DNA of 40,055 nt from assembly GCA_030430575.1 (NCBI GenBank), contig JAUIKF010000066.1, forward strand, positions 1-40,055, given 5' to 3'. Each line of letters begins with the position of its first letter. The first letter of the stretch is position 1. A program made the position numbers and the translations under genes. The stretch is from Bacteroidia bacterium. Its GTDB lineage: Bacteria; Bacteroidota; Bacteroidia; J057. Shown piece after piece: positions 1-7,675 of the stretch. A model generated the notes under the pieces. It was not told the DNA's origin, searched no databases, and was given only the letters and a program-made list of their open reading frames with translations.

Positions 1-42
1 AGCCTCGAAGGACACCCTTGACAAGAACCTCATGCCAGCTAA

Positions 43-492
43 GAAGAGGCCCAAGACTTCACCCAACCTGAAACCCTATCCACCTTAAACCCCACCAAAG
101 GTGGTCCTAAAATTGGGGGTAGGCGCACACCTCTAACTAAGGTTAACTTATCCGTTGGGATTCCATTATTTCTGAGTGCATTATTAATATTATTTATAGG
201 AGCTGATAGTATTTTAAAAAGAATTGGCAGTTCTGGATATATTGAACCTACCACGAGTTTTGATTGGAAAGATATTGATTTCTTATTTGGATTATTGATG
301 GGGCTTATTCTCGCCACTACAAGCTTTTTATTTCAAAGATTAAAAGTATATTTATTCCCTAAAATTTTCATTGCCATTGGAAAACAAAAAAAAGAATATG
401 CAAGAAAAAAGGTGATAAGACATATTGTATTTGGGGTGATGGGCCTTGGTATTTTAATCAACCTAATTTCAACTTGGATCTACAATATTTGA
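43..492 (+). pseudogene. C-terminal part of a small membrane protein, 5' end unclear
   Basis: The reading frame is open from just after a TAA at 40-42 to the stop at 490-492. It encodes about three hydrophobic segments (around 151-204, 271-330 and 421-489), with a Lys/Arg-rich loop before the last one. No ATG occurs in frame before 298, which would leave only two segments. The first 130 bases look different from the rest: they are richer in G/C and contain CCACC/GGTGG and CCTAAAATTGGGGGTAGG motifs of the kind common in Bacteroidota intergenic repeats. I infer that the 5' end of the gene has been replaced by repeat sequence, or that translation starts at a non-ATG codon near 150. The A/T-rich body differs from the gene that follows. 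I do not recognise a family. Confidence 0.4.
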
Positions 493-588
493 AAAAATCA
501 CATAACACGAGTCCGTAAATTTCTCTCTCCCTGTAATATCCCCTCCCCCCGTTGATACATACTGTTACAAAAACAGAAAAAATCAACC

Positions 589-1572
589 ATGAAAGCCATT
601 GTCTGCACCCAGTACGGCCCACCCTCAAACCTCCAGCTCCAAGAAGTCCCCAAACCATCGCCCAAGGCGAATGAAGTCCTCGTAAAAGTCCACGCCACGG
701 CGGTGAATGACTATGAGTGGAGCTTTGTGCGGGGCAAACCCTATGTGTATCGCTTGATGTTTGGGCTGAGGAAGCCTAAAAACCCGATCCCTGGGATGGA
801 GGTGGCGGGGACGGTAGAAGCATTGGGGGTGGATGCGACAAAGTTTTCCGTAGGAGATGCCGTGTATGGTGACTTGTCGGATCATGGCTTTGGCAGTTTT
901 GCAGAGTATATCTGTGTAAAGGAAGAGGTGCTCACTTTGAAGCCCGAACGGATGACTTTTGAAGAGGCGACGGCCATTCCGCACGCTTCTATGCTAGCGG
1001 TGCAAGGCTTGATCGATATAGGGCAGATTCAGCAAAATCAGCGCATTTTGGTGAATGGGGCAGGCGGCGGCGTAGGCACTTTTGCCCTACAGATTGCGAA
1101 GCAATATGGGGCGGAAGTGACCGGGGTAGATACAGGTGAGAAGCTGCAAATGATGCTGGACCTCGGCTTTGACCACGTCATCGATTATAAGCAAACTGAT
1201 TTTACCCGAACAGGTCAGCAATACGACCTGGTCCTCGATGCCAAGACCAATCGGTCTCCTTTCAGATACTTGCGCGCCTTGAAGCCGCAAGGCAAATACG
1301 TCACTGTGGGTGGACATTTAAGCCGTCTGTTTCAGGTACTTTTCTGGAAACCATGGATTTCCTGGTTCAGCCAAAAAAGCGTGCATATTTTAGCACTTAA
1401 AGCCAATAAGGACTTGGGCTATATCCACGAGCTGTTTGAAGCAGGGAAAATCAGGCCCGTCATCGATGGGCCATATCCTTTGGAAGAAGCGCCGCAGGCG
1501 ATTCAGCGCTTTGGGGAGGGAAAGCATGGGGGGAAAGTGGTGATTGGAATAAATTCTGGACAAATCGCGTAG
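589..1572 (+). CDS. Medium-chain dehydrogenase/reductase, zinc-free NAD(P)-dependent oxidoreductase
   Basis: The 327-residue product has the MDR layout: an N-terminal GroES-like substrate domain (about 1-120) and a Rossmann domain with the dinucleotide motif GAGGGVG at residues 157-163, followed by an acidic residue at the end of the next strand (GVD). The catalytic zinc ligands of alcohol dehydrogenases are absent, which fits the quinone oxidoreductase/enoyl reductase branch. The substrate cannot be told from sequence. Length is normal. The ATG at 589 is preceded by A-rich sequence without a Shine-Dalgarno, as usual in this phylum. The stop codon (GCG TAG) lies inside the conserved CGTAGC block of a family A repeat element, so the last residues may have been changed by repeat insertion. 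It appears to be a single-gene unit. Confidence 0.9.
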   Translation: MKAIVCTQYGPPSNLQLQEVPKPSPKANEVLVKVHATAVNDYEWSFVRGKPYVYRLMFGLRKPKNPIPGMEVAGTVEALGVDATKFSVGDAVYGDLSDHGFGSFAEYICVKEEVLTLKPERMTFEEATAIPHASMLAVQGLIDIGQIQQNQRILVNGAGGGVGTFALQIAKQYGAEVTGVDTGEKLQMMLDLGFDHVIDYKQTDFTRTGQQYDLVLDAKTNRSPFRYLRALKPQGKYVTVGGHLSRLFQVLFWKPWISWFSQKSVHILALKANKDLGYIHELFEAGKIRPVIDGPYPLEEAPQAIQRFGEGKHGGKVVIGINSGQIA

Positions 1573-1658
1573 CTTGGACATCTAACAGATTGATTCAACT
1601 CTGTTAGATGCCGATGGCCTCAAAGACGTACCAGATTTTCTCCAATCTGGTACGTCTT
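1567..1658. repeat. Family A paired hairpins, copy 1
   Basis: Two palindromes stand side by side. The first has 11-bp arms at 1579-1589 and 1600-1610 (CATCTAACAGA and its complement). The second has 15-bp arms at 1623-1637 and 1644-1658 with loop TTCTCC. The core AACAGATT/AATCTGTT type and the 36-nt design (15+6+15) recur at 15.1-15.2 kb and 35.8-36.0 kb. The first hairpin is a diverged member: the inner 22 bases align without gaps to the GAAGAA-loop copies, and the upstream CGTAGC block has the same spacing as in those copies. It begins immediately after the oxidoreductase stop and may act as a transcript 3' end, although no T-tract follows. Confidence 0.75.
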
Positions 1659-1735
1659 CAGCCGCCATCTAACGATCATCATTCTCGCATTTTTGCCCAG
1701 CGTTTTCATGTTCATCTTAAAGACTTGGGAGTTAT

Positions 1736-1838
1736 TATAAATGGAGAAATCTCACATAAAAATGGCGATTTCTCCATTTATACATTTTTATATTTGGAGA
1801 AATCTATTTATTCTTACCTAGATTTCTCCAAATATAAA
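1736..1838. promoter_or_regulatory. Two tandem perfect palindromes upstream of the ATPase gene
   Basis: The first palindrome has 16-bp perfect arms at 1736-1751 and 1767-1782 with a 15-nt loop. The second has 19-bp perfect arms at 1787-1805 and 1820-1838 with a 14-nt loop, ending 7 bases before the ATG at 1846. Both carry the same inner block GGAGAAATC and its complement, so there are four copies of this block in alternating orientation within 103 bases. It could be an operator array, an mRNA structure masking the start codon, or an element end. The position next to a single ATPase gene suggests a regulatory role, but this is inference. Confidence 0.65.
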
Positions 1839-1845
1839 CTAAAAA

Positions 1846-3288
1846 ATGGAACAACTGATAGGTAGAGAAACAGAAAAAGTCATCCTCAAAAAAGCCCTTC
1901 AAAGTAAAAGCGCTGAGATGGTATCGGTCATTGGCAGAAGGCGAGTGGGGAAGACATTCCTCATCAATCACACCTATAAAAAGCATCTTGTCTTCTCCAT
2001 TTCTGGCACGCAAAATACCCCCCTAAAAGAACAGTTGGGCAATTTCGCTTACCTGCTAAATGAATATGCCCATGCTGACATTGCTTATAAAACCCCAAGC
2101 TCTTGGCAGGAAGCTTTTCAGATGCTGATTACTTATCTCAAAGGAAAGGTAGGCGCTTCAAAAAAGAAAGCGGTTGTGTTTTTTGATGAGTTGCCTTGGT
2201 TGGCTACGCCAAAATCTGGTTTTTTGAGAGGCTTCAGCTTTTTTTGGAATAATTGGGCCATGCATCAACATATCGTCATAGTGGTCTGTGGCTCAGCTGC
2301 CTCTTGGATGATACAAAAAGTCGTACATCATCGGGGCGGGCTTTATAATCGAATTACCCAACGTATTTTCCTAGATCCTTTCAATTTGGCGGAAACAGAA
2401 GCCTATCTGAGAAGCCGCAATATGCGCTTCGAAAAGTACCATATTGTCCAATTATATATGGCGATGGGAGGCATCCCACATTATCTGAAAGAAATCACTA
2501 AAGGAAAAAGTGCTACAGAAAACATTAACGAAATCTGTTTTTCAAAAGGGGGGTTATTAAGGGATGAATTTCTCAATTTATACCCTTCTCTTTTTGCCAA
2601 TGCTGATAGACACATCAGCGTTATTCGTGCCTTAGCTAGCGTCAAACAAGGTATGACGCGTCAACAAATCTTAGCAACTGCCAACATCTCCGAAAGTGGT
2701 ACAAGCCAAAGGGTTTTGCAAGAATTGGAACAATCAGGATTTATAGCCACCTATCGTCCTTATAAGAAGAAAAAGAAGGAAAAACTATATCGACTGGTGG
2801 ATGAATACTCGCTGTTTTATTTACAATTTATTGAACCTAACGACTTTGAAGGAGCAGATACTTGGAATTTACTTAGTCAAACGCCAGCCATTAAAGCTTG
2901 GAGCGGTTATGCTTTTGAAAGCATATGTCTGAAACATCTTCCTCAAATCAAACAAGCGTTGAAGATTGCTGGCATTCAAAGTGTGCCTTCCTCATTTGTT
3001 AAAAAGGGAACAAAACATGAACAAGGCGCCCAAATTGACTTATTGCTAGACAGAAGCGACCAAGTCATCAATATTTTTGAAATAAAATTCAGCAACCAAA
3101 TATTCAGTATTTCTAAGACTTATTTTGAAAATTTGAGCCAAAAATTGACGGTTTTTAAAACGACTACAAAAACCAAGAAGCAATTATTTCTGGTTTTTAT
3201 CAGCACGTTTGGGGTAAAGGAAAATGAATACAGTAGTGGAATCGTTTCTCGCTCCCTGACTTTGGCGGACTTGTTCACCATGGCTTAG
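1846..3288 (+). CDS. ATP-binding protein of the archaeal-type ATPase/DUF234 family, with nuclease-like C-terminus
   Basis: The 480-residue protein starts with a P-loop ATPase domain: Walker A GRRRVGKT at 30-37 and Walker B VVFFDE near 110-115, followed by the ELPWL motif typical of this family (PF01637-type). A winged-helix region around 255-310 follows. The C-terminus matches the DUF234-type PD-(D/E)xK fold, with D398 and E412-I-K414 in the arrangement expected for metal-dependent nucleases. Family members are widespread in archaea and Bacteroidota, usually as lone genes, and their function is not established. The gene is lone here too, flanked by a palindrome array upstream and a family B element downstream. 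The catalytic-looking residues are intact, so a DNA-linked role such as mobility or defence is possible but unproven. Confidence 0.85.
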   Translation: MEQLIGRETEKVILKKALQSKSAEMVSVIGRRRVGKTFLINHTYKKHLVFSISGTQNTPLKEQLGNFAYLLNEYAHADIAYKTPSSWQEAFQMLITYLKGKVGASKKKAVVFFDELPWLATPKSGFLRGFSFFWNNWAMHQHIVIVVCGSAASWMIQKVVHHRGGLYNRITQRIFLDPFNLAETEAYLRSRNMRFEKYHIVQLYMAMGGIPHYLKEITKGKSATENINEICFSKGGLLRDEFLNLYPSLFANADRHISVIRALASVKQGMTRQQILATANISESGTSQRVLQELEQSGFIATYRPYKKKKKEKLYRLVDEYSLFYLQFIEPNDFEGADTWNLLSQTPAIKAWSGYAFESICLKHLPQIKQALKIAGIQSVPSSFVKKGTKHEQGAQIDLLLDRSDQVINIFEIKFSNQIFSISKTYFENLSQKLTVFKTTTKTKKQLFLVFISTFGVKENEYSSGIVSRSLTLADLFTMA

Positions 3289-3314
3289 CGCCCTGAAATT
3301 AGGTTTTTGACCCT

Positions 3315-3462
3315 AACAACGAAGTTGTCATTTCGACCATCGGGAGAAATCCAACACTTTCTTTTGTTTTGGCTTGACATCATGGGTTCCACACGCTTTG
3401 CCTAAGCTGCTAGACGATATTGTTAGATTTCTCCCTGCGGTCGAAATGACAGCTACGCTGCT
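3315..3462. repeat. Family B inverted-repeat element, copy 1 (MITE-like)
   Basis: Terminal inverted repeats at about 3327-3352 and 3425-3450 begin GTCATTTCGACC and end GGGAGAAATC, matching each other at all but a few positions. The match extends weakly outwards (GAAGTT/AGCTACG). The centre is unrelated single-copy sequence. A second copy lies at 11760-11921. The element sits between convergent genes and has no coding capacity, so it resembles a non-autonomous mobile element or a bidirectional transcript end. This motif is, to my knowledge, common between genes in Bacteroidota. Confidence 0.75.
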
Positions 3463-3506
3463 ATAATTATAAATGTGAATTGTAGATATTCTCCTAAGTT
3501 TACTTT

Positions 3507-3854
3507 TCACCCAATAATCTCCCGCTTCACCTTCGCAGGCAATTTCCCAAATACCAAGTCATAAGACTGTTGAATCAGCTGCGTCCATTCCGCTTTCCCC
3601 ATCCGGCTAATATCGTCGATTTGCACCCATTTATACCGCGCCATATAAGGTGCGGGGATAAAGCCTTCCCGCTCACAGAGCGCTTCGAAGGCTTCAGGCA
3701 TCGCCTTGAAGGAGGCAGAATGTGGCACCTTGTCCGGTGAGGTAATGAGGTACATCTTGCTACCTACGTTGAAGCACAAATGGTCTTCCCATTTGATGTC
3801 TTCCGTGGTGCCTGGGAGTTGTTGGCAAATGGTTTGAAGGTCTTCTATGTGCAT
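3507..3854 (-). CDS. MmcQ/YjbR family protein
   Basis: The 115-residue product has the YjbR fold signature (PF04237): an N-terminal helix ending in a conserved LPGTTEDIKW block, a WEDHLCFNVGSKMY strand region, the KAMPEAFEAL helix, and the conserved APYMARYKWVQID segment near residues 67-80. Length is normal for the family (about 110-120). The fold is cyclophilin- or DNA-binding-like and the molecular function is undefined. It is a single gene, convergent with the ATPase gene, with the family B element between them. Confidence 0.88.
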   Translation of the reverse strand: MHIEDLQTICQQLPGTTEDIKWEDHLCFNVGSKMYLITSPDKVPHSASFKAMPEAFEALCEREGFIPAPYMARYKWVQIDDISRMGKAEWTQLIQQSYDLVFGKLPAKVKREIIG

Positions 3855-3927
3855 GGAAATGATTAATTGAATTGATTGATTATTAATTGGGGTTCTTCGA
3901 GTCCTTTAGTGGAAGACAAAGAATAAG

Positions 3928-3956
3928 CCACGGATTACACGGATTTTCACGGATTC
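3928..3956. repeat. Short ACGGATT tandem motif in intergenic DNA
   Basis: The 147-bp gap between two minus-strand genes holds three spaced copies of ACGGATT (positions 3930-3955). I recall this as a recurring intergenic motif in Bacteroidota genomes, though I cannot verify that here. Nothing else was recognised in the gap apart from A/T-rich direct repeats (TTGATT) at 3862-3885. Confidence 0.35.
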
Positions 3957-4001
3957 TTTTCTTGCACTTGAGTTTCAATTTGAATTTGCACTTTTCTTCT
4001 T

Positions 4002-6254
4002 CTAATGAGCCATTTTCACCCGATACATCCTTTCCCCCGCCACAAATACCAGTACATAATTGCCTGAAGGTAGGTTAGCAGGAATATCGAGGCGGATGTT
4101 GGATGTTAAAAAAGGCCCTTCCCATGAAATCACCGTACGCCCCAAGGCATCCATCAAACGAATGTCCGATACAGTTGTCAGATCGGCATAAGCATCCAGA
4201 TGGATGATCTGCTCAAAAGGATTGGGATACACCTCAAAAACGCCTTCCACCGCGCTTCCCTTTTCCCAGTCCTCCTCCCCTATTCCCAAAGGAATTTCCC
4301 ATTCATAGGCCCCAATGTCTGGGGCAGAACCAACTGGACGGCTAACGCCTCGCTGATCTGTGACGAGAGATGACATGCCTGCGTCGATGGCTGGGCTGAG
4401 TGGCAGGAGGGCCACCGTATTTGTAGGGCCGCCGTAGGCAGCGTAGGGGCCAATTCCCGCGGTCTGAGGCGCACCTGCATTCCCAAGCAAATCACCCGTA
4501 GTTGCTACCATTTCTCCCCCCGTAGAATCACTCACTAAATTGTACCCAAGGGAAATAATGGCCCCACTGGTGCCCAACGAGAGTTCCTCCTCGCTCGAAC
4601 CTGTATTCCCTGTAAATAGGCAATTGGACAAGCGAGCCGTATCACTTGGCACACGCAGGCCGCCCCCTAGGCTCCCCGATTGGTTATCGACCAGGGTACA
4701 ATGGGTGAGTTGAATAGTTGCAATGCTGCTAACGCCTCCCCCACGATTGCCTGCCAGGTTTTCGACGAGGGTGGCATTGGTGAGGTGTACTTGTCCATCT
4801 GACAAACGCATGCCACCGCCATTGCCTACGGCCGTGTTCTGATAAAAGCTAGAAGCATTGACTACCGTACTAGGTCCTAAGGTATGTATCCCTCCTCCGT
4901 CATCATTGGCAGTATTTCTGTCAAATGTGGTGTTGTACACCTCAAGGGTCGCGGTATCGCTACAAGCTATGCCTCCCCCGTCGTCTCCCGACTCGTTGTC
5001 ATACAAGCGGCAATCCTCCACTGTGAGGACTCCTTCATTCATAATCGCTCCCCCGTCACGTCGGGAATTTGTCTTCCCTGCCATCAGGTGCAATTTTTTG
5101 AGGTAGATTCGCTGTAAAGGGGCCATCCCAAAAGCGCGGCTATTGTTGTTCGCATGGATAACTGCGGGCGTACTACCTCCTTCGATCACAAGGTCGTGAC
5201 ATAGGCAAAGTTCCCTGTCTTGAGAGAGCTGTAAGGTATCTCCAGCCAGCAGGCCGTCAAGTCGCACCGTATCGCCCGCTCGTGAGCGGTCAATGGCATC
5301 TCTCAGGCTGCCTGCACCTCCATCTGTCAGAATCGTCACCCCTGCAGCCCGCGGCGGTGGAGCGGTATAAAACGTATCGATAAATCGATCAATAGCGCAT
5401 GACAAGCTGCGCGCAAAGCGCTCGCGGTGAGCACGAGAATCGCGAACCCCATCATAATTGCACTCGATCTGAAGGCCGCTGATGCGGCCAGAGTCGCGGG
5501 ACGCGTGGCGTCTGGTATTATAGCCGCCTATGAAATAGGGTTCACCTACCATGGGAGCGGTATCGCTAGGGGAAGGAACAGCAGGATAGCCATATTCCTC
5601 CAATAATCCTCCCATACTGCTAGGGCCTCTGAGCAAATCAGAAAACGACACCTTGGAGGCCAAAGAGTCCGCCAACTCATGCAAGGAAGATTCATCAGCC
5701 ATATTGTCCAAGGCGGCGTCAGAGAGCCTGAGTTCTATGCTAGTCAGCAGATACCCCAGTTCCAATCGCTGGATGCTGTGTCCATGGGCATGCAGATCTA
5801 TGTAAAATCCGCGCGGATAGTGGGCCTCAACAGTGTCTCGCGCAGTTTGGATAAAGGCGTGGAATTCATGCCAGGCTTGCTCTGCTTCGGGATTGCCTTG
5901 GGCAGCTTCAACGATCTCTCGATTAGGATCGAGCTTTTTCCGACCCAGCTGGGAGATGATGATATGGGCCCGCCTGCCAAACTGCTGATATATAGCAGAA
6001 TCTAACTCCTGCGCAATCTCCAGAGTATAGAGGTCACGCCCTGTAACACAATTGGCGCAGGTGCGGTCGGGGATGCTTGCTGGCTCTAGGTAGCCTCCGT
6101 GAGGGGCGGAGATGATAATGGGCAGATCGCCCGCTCGGTATTCGACGTAGTTGTTTGTGCCCCAATAGACTTGACCTGGGGTGTAGGTCTGGGCGAGGGT
6201 GGATACTGTCCAAAAAGAAAATAGGAGGAGTAAGGAAATGGGGAATCGTTTCAT
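4002..6254 (-). CDS. Secreted N-formylglutamate amidohydrolase-like enzyme fused to beta-helix domain and T9SS sorting tail
   Basis: The start at 6254 gives a clean signal peptide (MKRF, hydrophobic core, cleavage near VSTLAQ). The frame also extends upstream to 6332, but that would bury the signal. Residues about 35-300 resemble N-formylglutamate amidohydrolase (PF05013): SAPHGG at 49-54, GRDLYT at 72-77, an N-R-E at 111-113, DLHAHGH at 153-159, and the IECN plus RERFA ending at 263-281. Residues about 305-655 form a parallel beta-helix of the choice-of-anchor-Q type, with repeated GGG(I/M)-N/D turns (opening motif GAGSLRDAI). The last 75 residues are a T9SS type A sorting domain beginning YPNP and ending in a K-M-A-H strand. 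The protein is probably exported by T9SS and kept on the surface. The substrate could be a peptide or an N-acylated compound rather than formylglutamate. It is a single gene, divergent from the next. Confidence 0.85.
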   Translation of the reverse strand: MKRFPISLLLLFSFWTVSTLAQTYTPGQVYWGTNNYVEYRAGDLPIIISAPHGGYLEPASIPDRTCANCVTGRDLYTLEIAQELDSAIYQQFGRRAHIIISQLGRKKLDPNREIVEAAQGNPEAEQAWHEFHAFIQTARDTVEAHYPRGFYIDLHAHGHSIQRLELGYLLTSIELRLSDAALDNMADESSLHELADSLASKVSFSDLLRGPSSMGGLLEEYGYPAVPSPSDTAPMVGEPYFIGGYNTRRHASRDSGRISGLQIECNYDGVRDSRAHRERFARSLSCAIDRFIDTFYTAPPPRAAGVTILTDGGAGSLRDAIDRSRAGDTVRLDGLLAGDTLQLSQDRELCLCHDLVIEGGSTPAVIHANNNSRAFGMAPLQRIYLKKLHLMAGKTNSRRDGGAIMNEGVLTVEDCRLYDNESGDDGGGIACSDTATLEVYNTTFDRNTANDDGGGIHTLGPSTVVNASSFYQNTAVGNGGGMRLSDGQVHLTNATLVENLAGNRGGGVSSIATIQLTHCTLVDNQSGSLGGGLRVPSDTARLSNCLFTGNTGSSEEELSLGTSGAIISLGYNLVSDSTGGEMVATTGDLLGNAGAPQTAGIGPYAAYGGPTNTVALLPLSPAIDAGMSSLVTDQRGVSRPVGSAPDIGAYEWEIPLGIGEEDWEKGSAVEGVFEVYPNPFEQIIHLDAYADLTTVSDIRLMDALGRTVISWEGPFLTSNIRLDIPANLPSGNYVLVFVAGERMYRVKMAH

Positions 6255-6411
6255 AATCCTAAGGTAAACAATATCTCGCAGGGCTAAACTTAGCTGGCTA
6301 GAAACAATTGTATTTTTAGCCATTTTTGACAAGTTTTAGGAAACGGATGATTTTGCCCCATTCATTCTTCAGTCTTTTAGATAGACTTTATTACCCTGAA
6401 ATCGGAATCCC

Positions 6412-7455
6412 ATGCAAACAACCATTCACATAACCCAAGGGCAAAATATCATCAAGCTGCTATTTGATGATTTTGCGAGCTGTCTGGTAGTGAAAGAAGC
6501 TTTGTCGGTCAATTGGCCTGATTGTGAGGGAAGTGTGGGAGAGTATTACGCGATTTCTGATTATCCGAGTGAAGATAGACACAGGCTGACAAACGCATTA
6601 AATGATGAACTGAGTCAAGGTTCAGAAGCGCAAATAATTACATCGCTTCGTCCTTTTTTAACCCTTTTTTCCAATGGAGAATACAGAATTGGCTTCCTAA
6701 CGCTACGCCTAGGAAAATCCTGGTTTCATAAACAGACTGATGTAATCTATCCTGATGACACCCCAAAAGATGAAAAATTTTCTGGCTGGTTTTTTCCCAC
6801 TGATCATGGCACATCAAATTATTTTTATACCATCCCTACTCAAGCACTTATCCCCCAAAGGATCGAATATTATATTGCCCTAATCAAACAGGGCAGCAGG
6901 CCTAAAATTCTGGTGTATGATGTTCAAAATCTAGATTCTGGTGAAGTCAGCGCCTCTTTTATTCTGGATGGGCATCATAAACTAGAAGCCTATCTTTCTT
7001 TAAAGATGGAAGTTCCAGCCGTTTTCATCCATCAAAAAGTAACTGGTCAAAATGCTACTGGCGAACTATTAAAGTTAGCCCATCCCATGTTGAAGGATCA
7101 CGAGTTCAGGCATCTTTTTGTGCATAATGACGAAAATACCTCATCCATTGACTTTGTTGCTGATGACTTGCTAACAGGATTGTTAGACGAGCTGCTCATT
7201 TCGGGAAAAGGGCTATCTGTGGGAATTGTTGAACTATTTATCCAAAAAGCCAATTCCTCAAACGAGCGTGACAAGGCTTGGCTAAATGATCGTTTAGAAA
7301 AACTCGCCAAAAATGAATTCATTGGTAAAGGGCTGCACTTGAGCTATAAAGGATTTGATGACAAAGGCAATCATTTATATTGGTTCTCTATGGAAATAAA
7401 AAGTAGGAAAGGGTTAAATCGTTGGATAAAAAACCTTAGGAAAGAATTAGTATGA
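6412..7455 (+). CDS. Uncharacterised protein with ParB-like DGHHK motif
   Basis: I do not recognise a family for the whole 347-residue product. It has no signal peptide or membrane segment. Residues 183-205 (FILDGHHKLEA, then VPAVFI) match the core of the ParB/sulfiredoxin-like nuclease fold, where D/N-G-H-H/N-R is the nucleotide-handling motif. K190 replaces the usual arginine. Regions on both sides are unassigned; the C-terminal third is rich in Lys and Glu. The gene is clearly A/T-richer than its neighbours, which suggests acquisition by transfer. Its stop overlaps the ATG of a truncated gene by 4 bases (ATGA). Confidence 0.75.
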   Translation: MQTTIHITQGQNIIKLLFDDFASCLVVKEALSVNWPDCEGSVGEYYAISDYPSEDRHRLTNALNDELSQGSEAQIITSLRPFLTLFSNGEYRIGFLTLRLGKSWFHKQTDVIYPDDTPKDEKFSGWFFPTDHGTSNYFYTIPTQALIPQRIEYYIALIKQGSRPKILVYDVQNLDSGEVSASFILDGHHKLEAYLSLKMEVPAVFIHQKVTGQNATGELLKLAHPMLKDHEFRHLFVHNDENTSSIDFVADDLLTGLLDELLISGKGLSVGIVELFIQKANSSNERDKAWLNDRLEKLAKNEFIGKGLHLSYKGFDDKGNHLYWFSMEIKSRKGLNRWIKNLRKELV

Positions 7456-7637
7456 AAAGACTTCTAGCCTTATGTATCCTCGCCCTCACCCTCCACTCCG
7501 CCTTCGGCGCAGTCCCCTACACCGTCGGCGACACTCTCTACATCTGGGCCAAGTCTGGCCTCAACATCCGCTCCGCCCCCAGCATCAAAGGCCAGAAACT
7601 TGAGAGATTTGTCATTGATAGCTATTTGCTGAAGTAG
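7452..7637 (+). pseudogene. 5' fragment of a secreted SH3-domain protein
   Basis: Residues 1-20 are a signal peptide (MKRL, hydrophobic core, FGA). They are followed by YTVGDTLYIWAKSGLNIRSAPS, the hallmark start of a bacterial SH3 domain (GLNIRSAP). The reading frame then turns into unrelated A/T-rich sequence after about residue 48 and stops at residue 61, far short of a complete SH3 domain. G/C-rich host-like codon use ends at the same point, near 7600. I read this as a gene cut by a deletion or insertion. It begins inside the stop of the preceding gene, so that gene was probably joined on by the same kind of rearrangement. Confidence 0.6.
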
Positions 7638-7675
7638 GCAACCCTTTTTGATTGATTTGCTTCTTATCCTTGAGT

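Noticed and set aside
39-317. 92-residue minus-strand frame at the window start
   Set aside because: It runs opposite the membrane-protein frame and through the repeat-like first 130 bases; composition gives no domain or start-site support.
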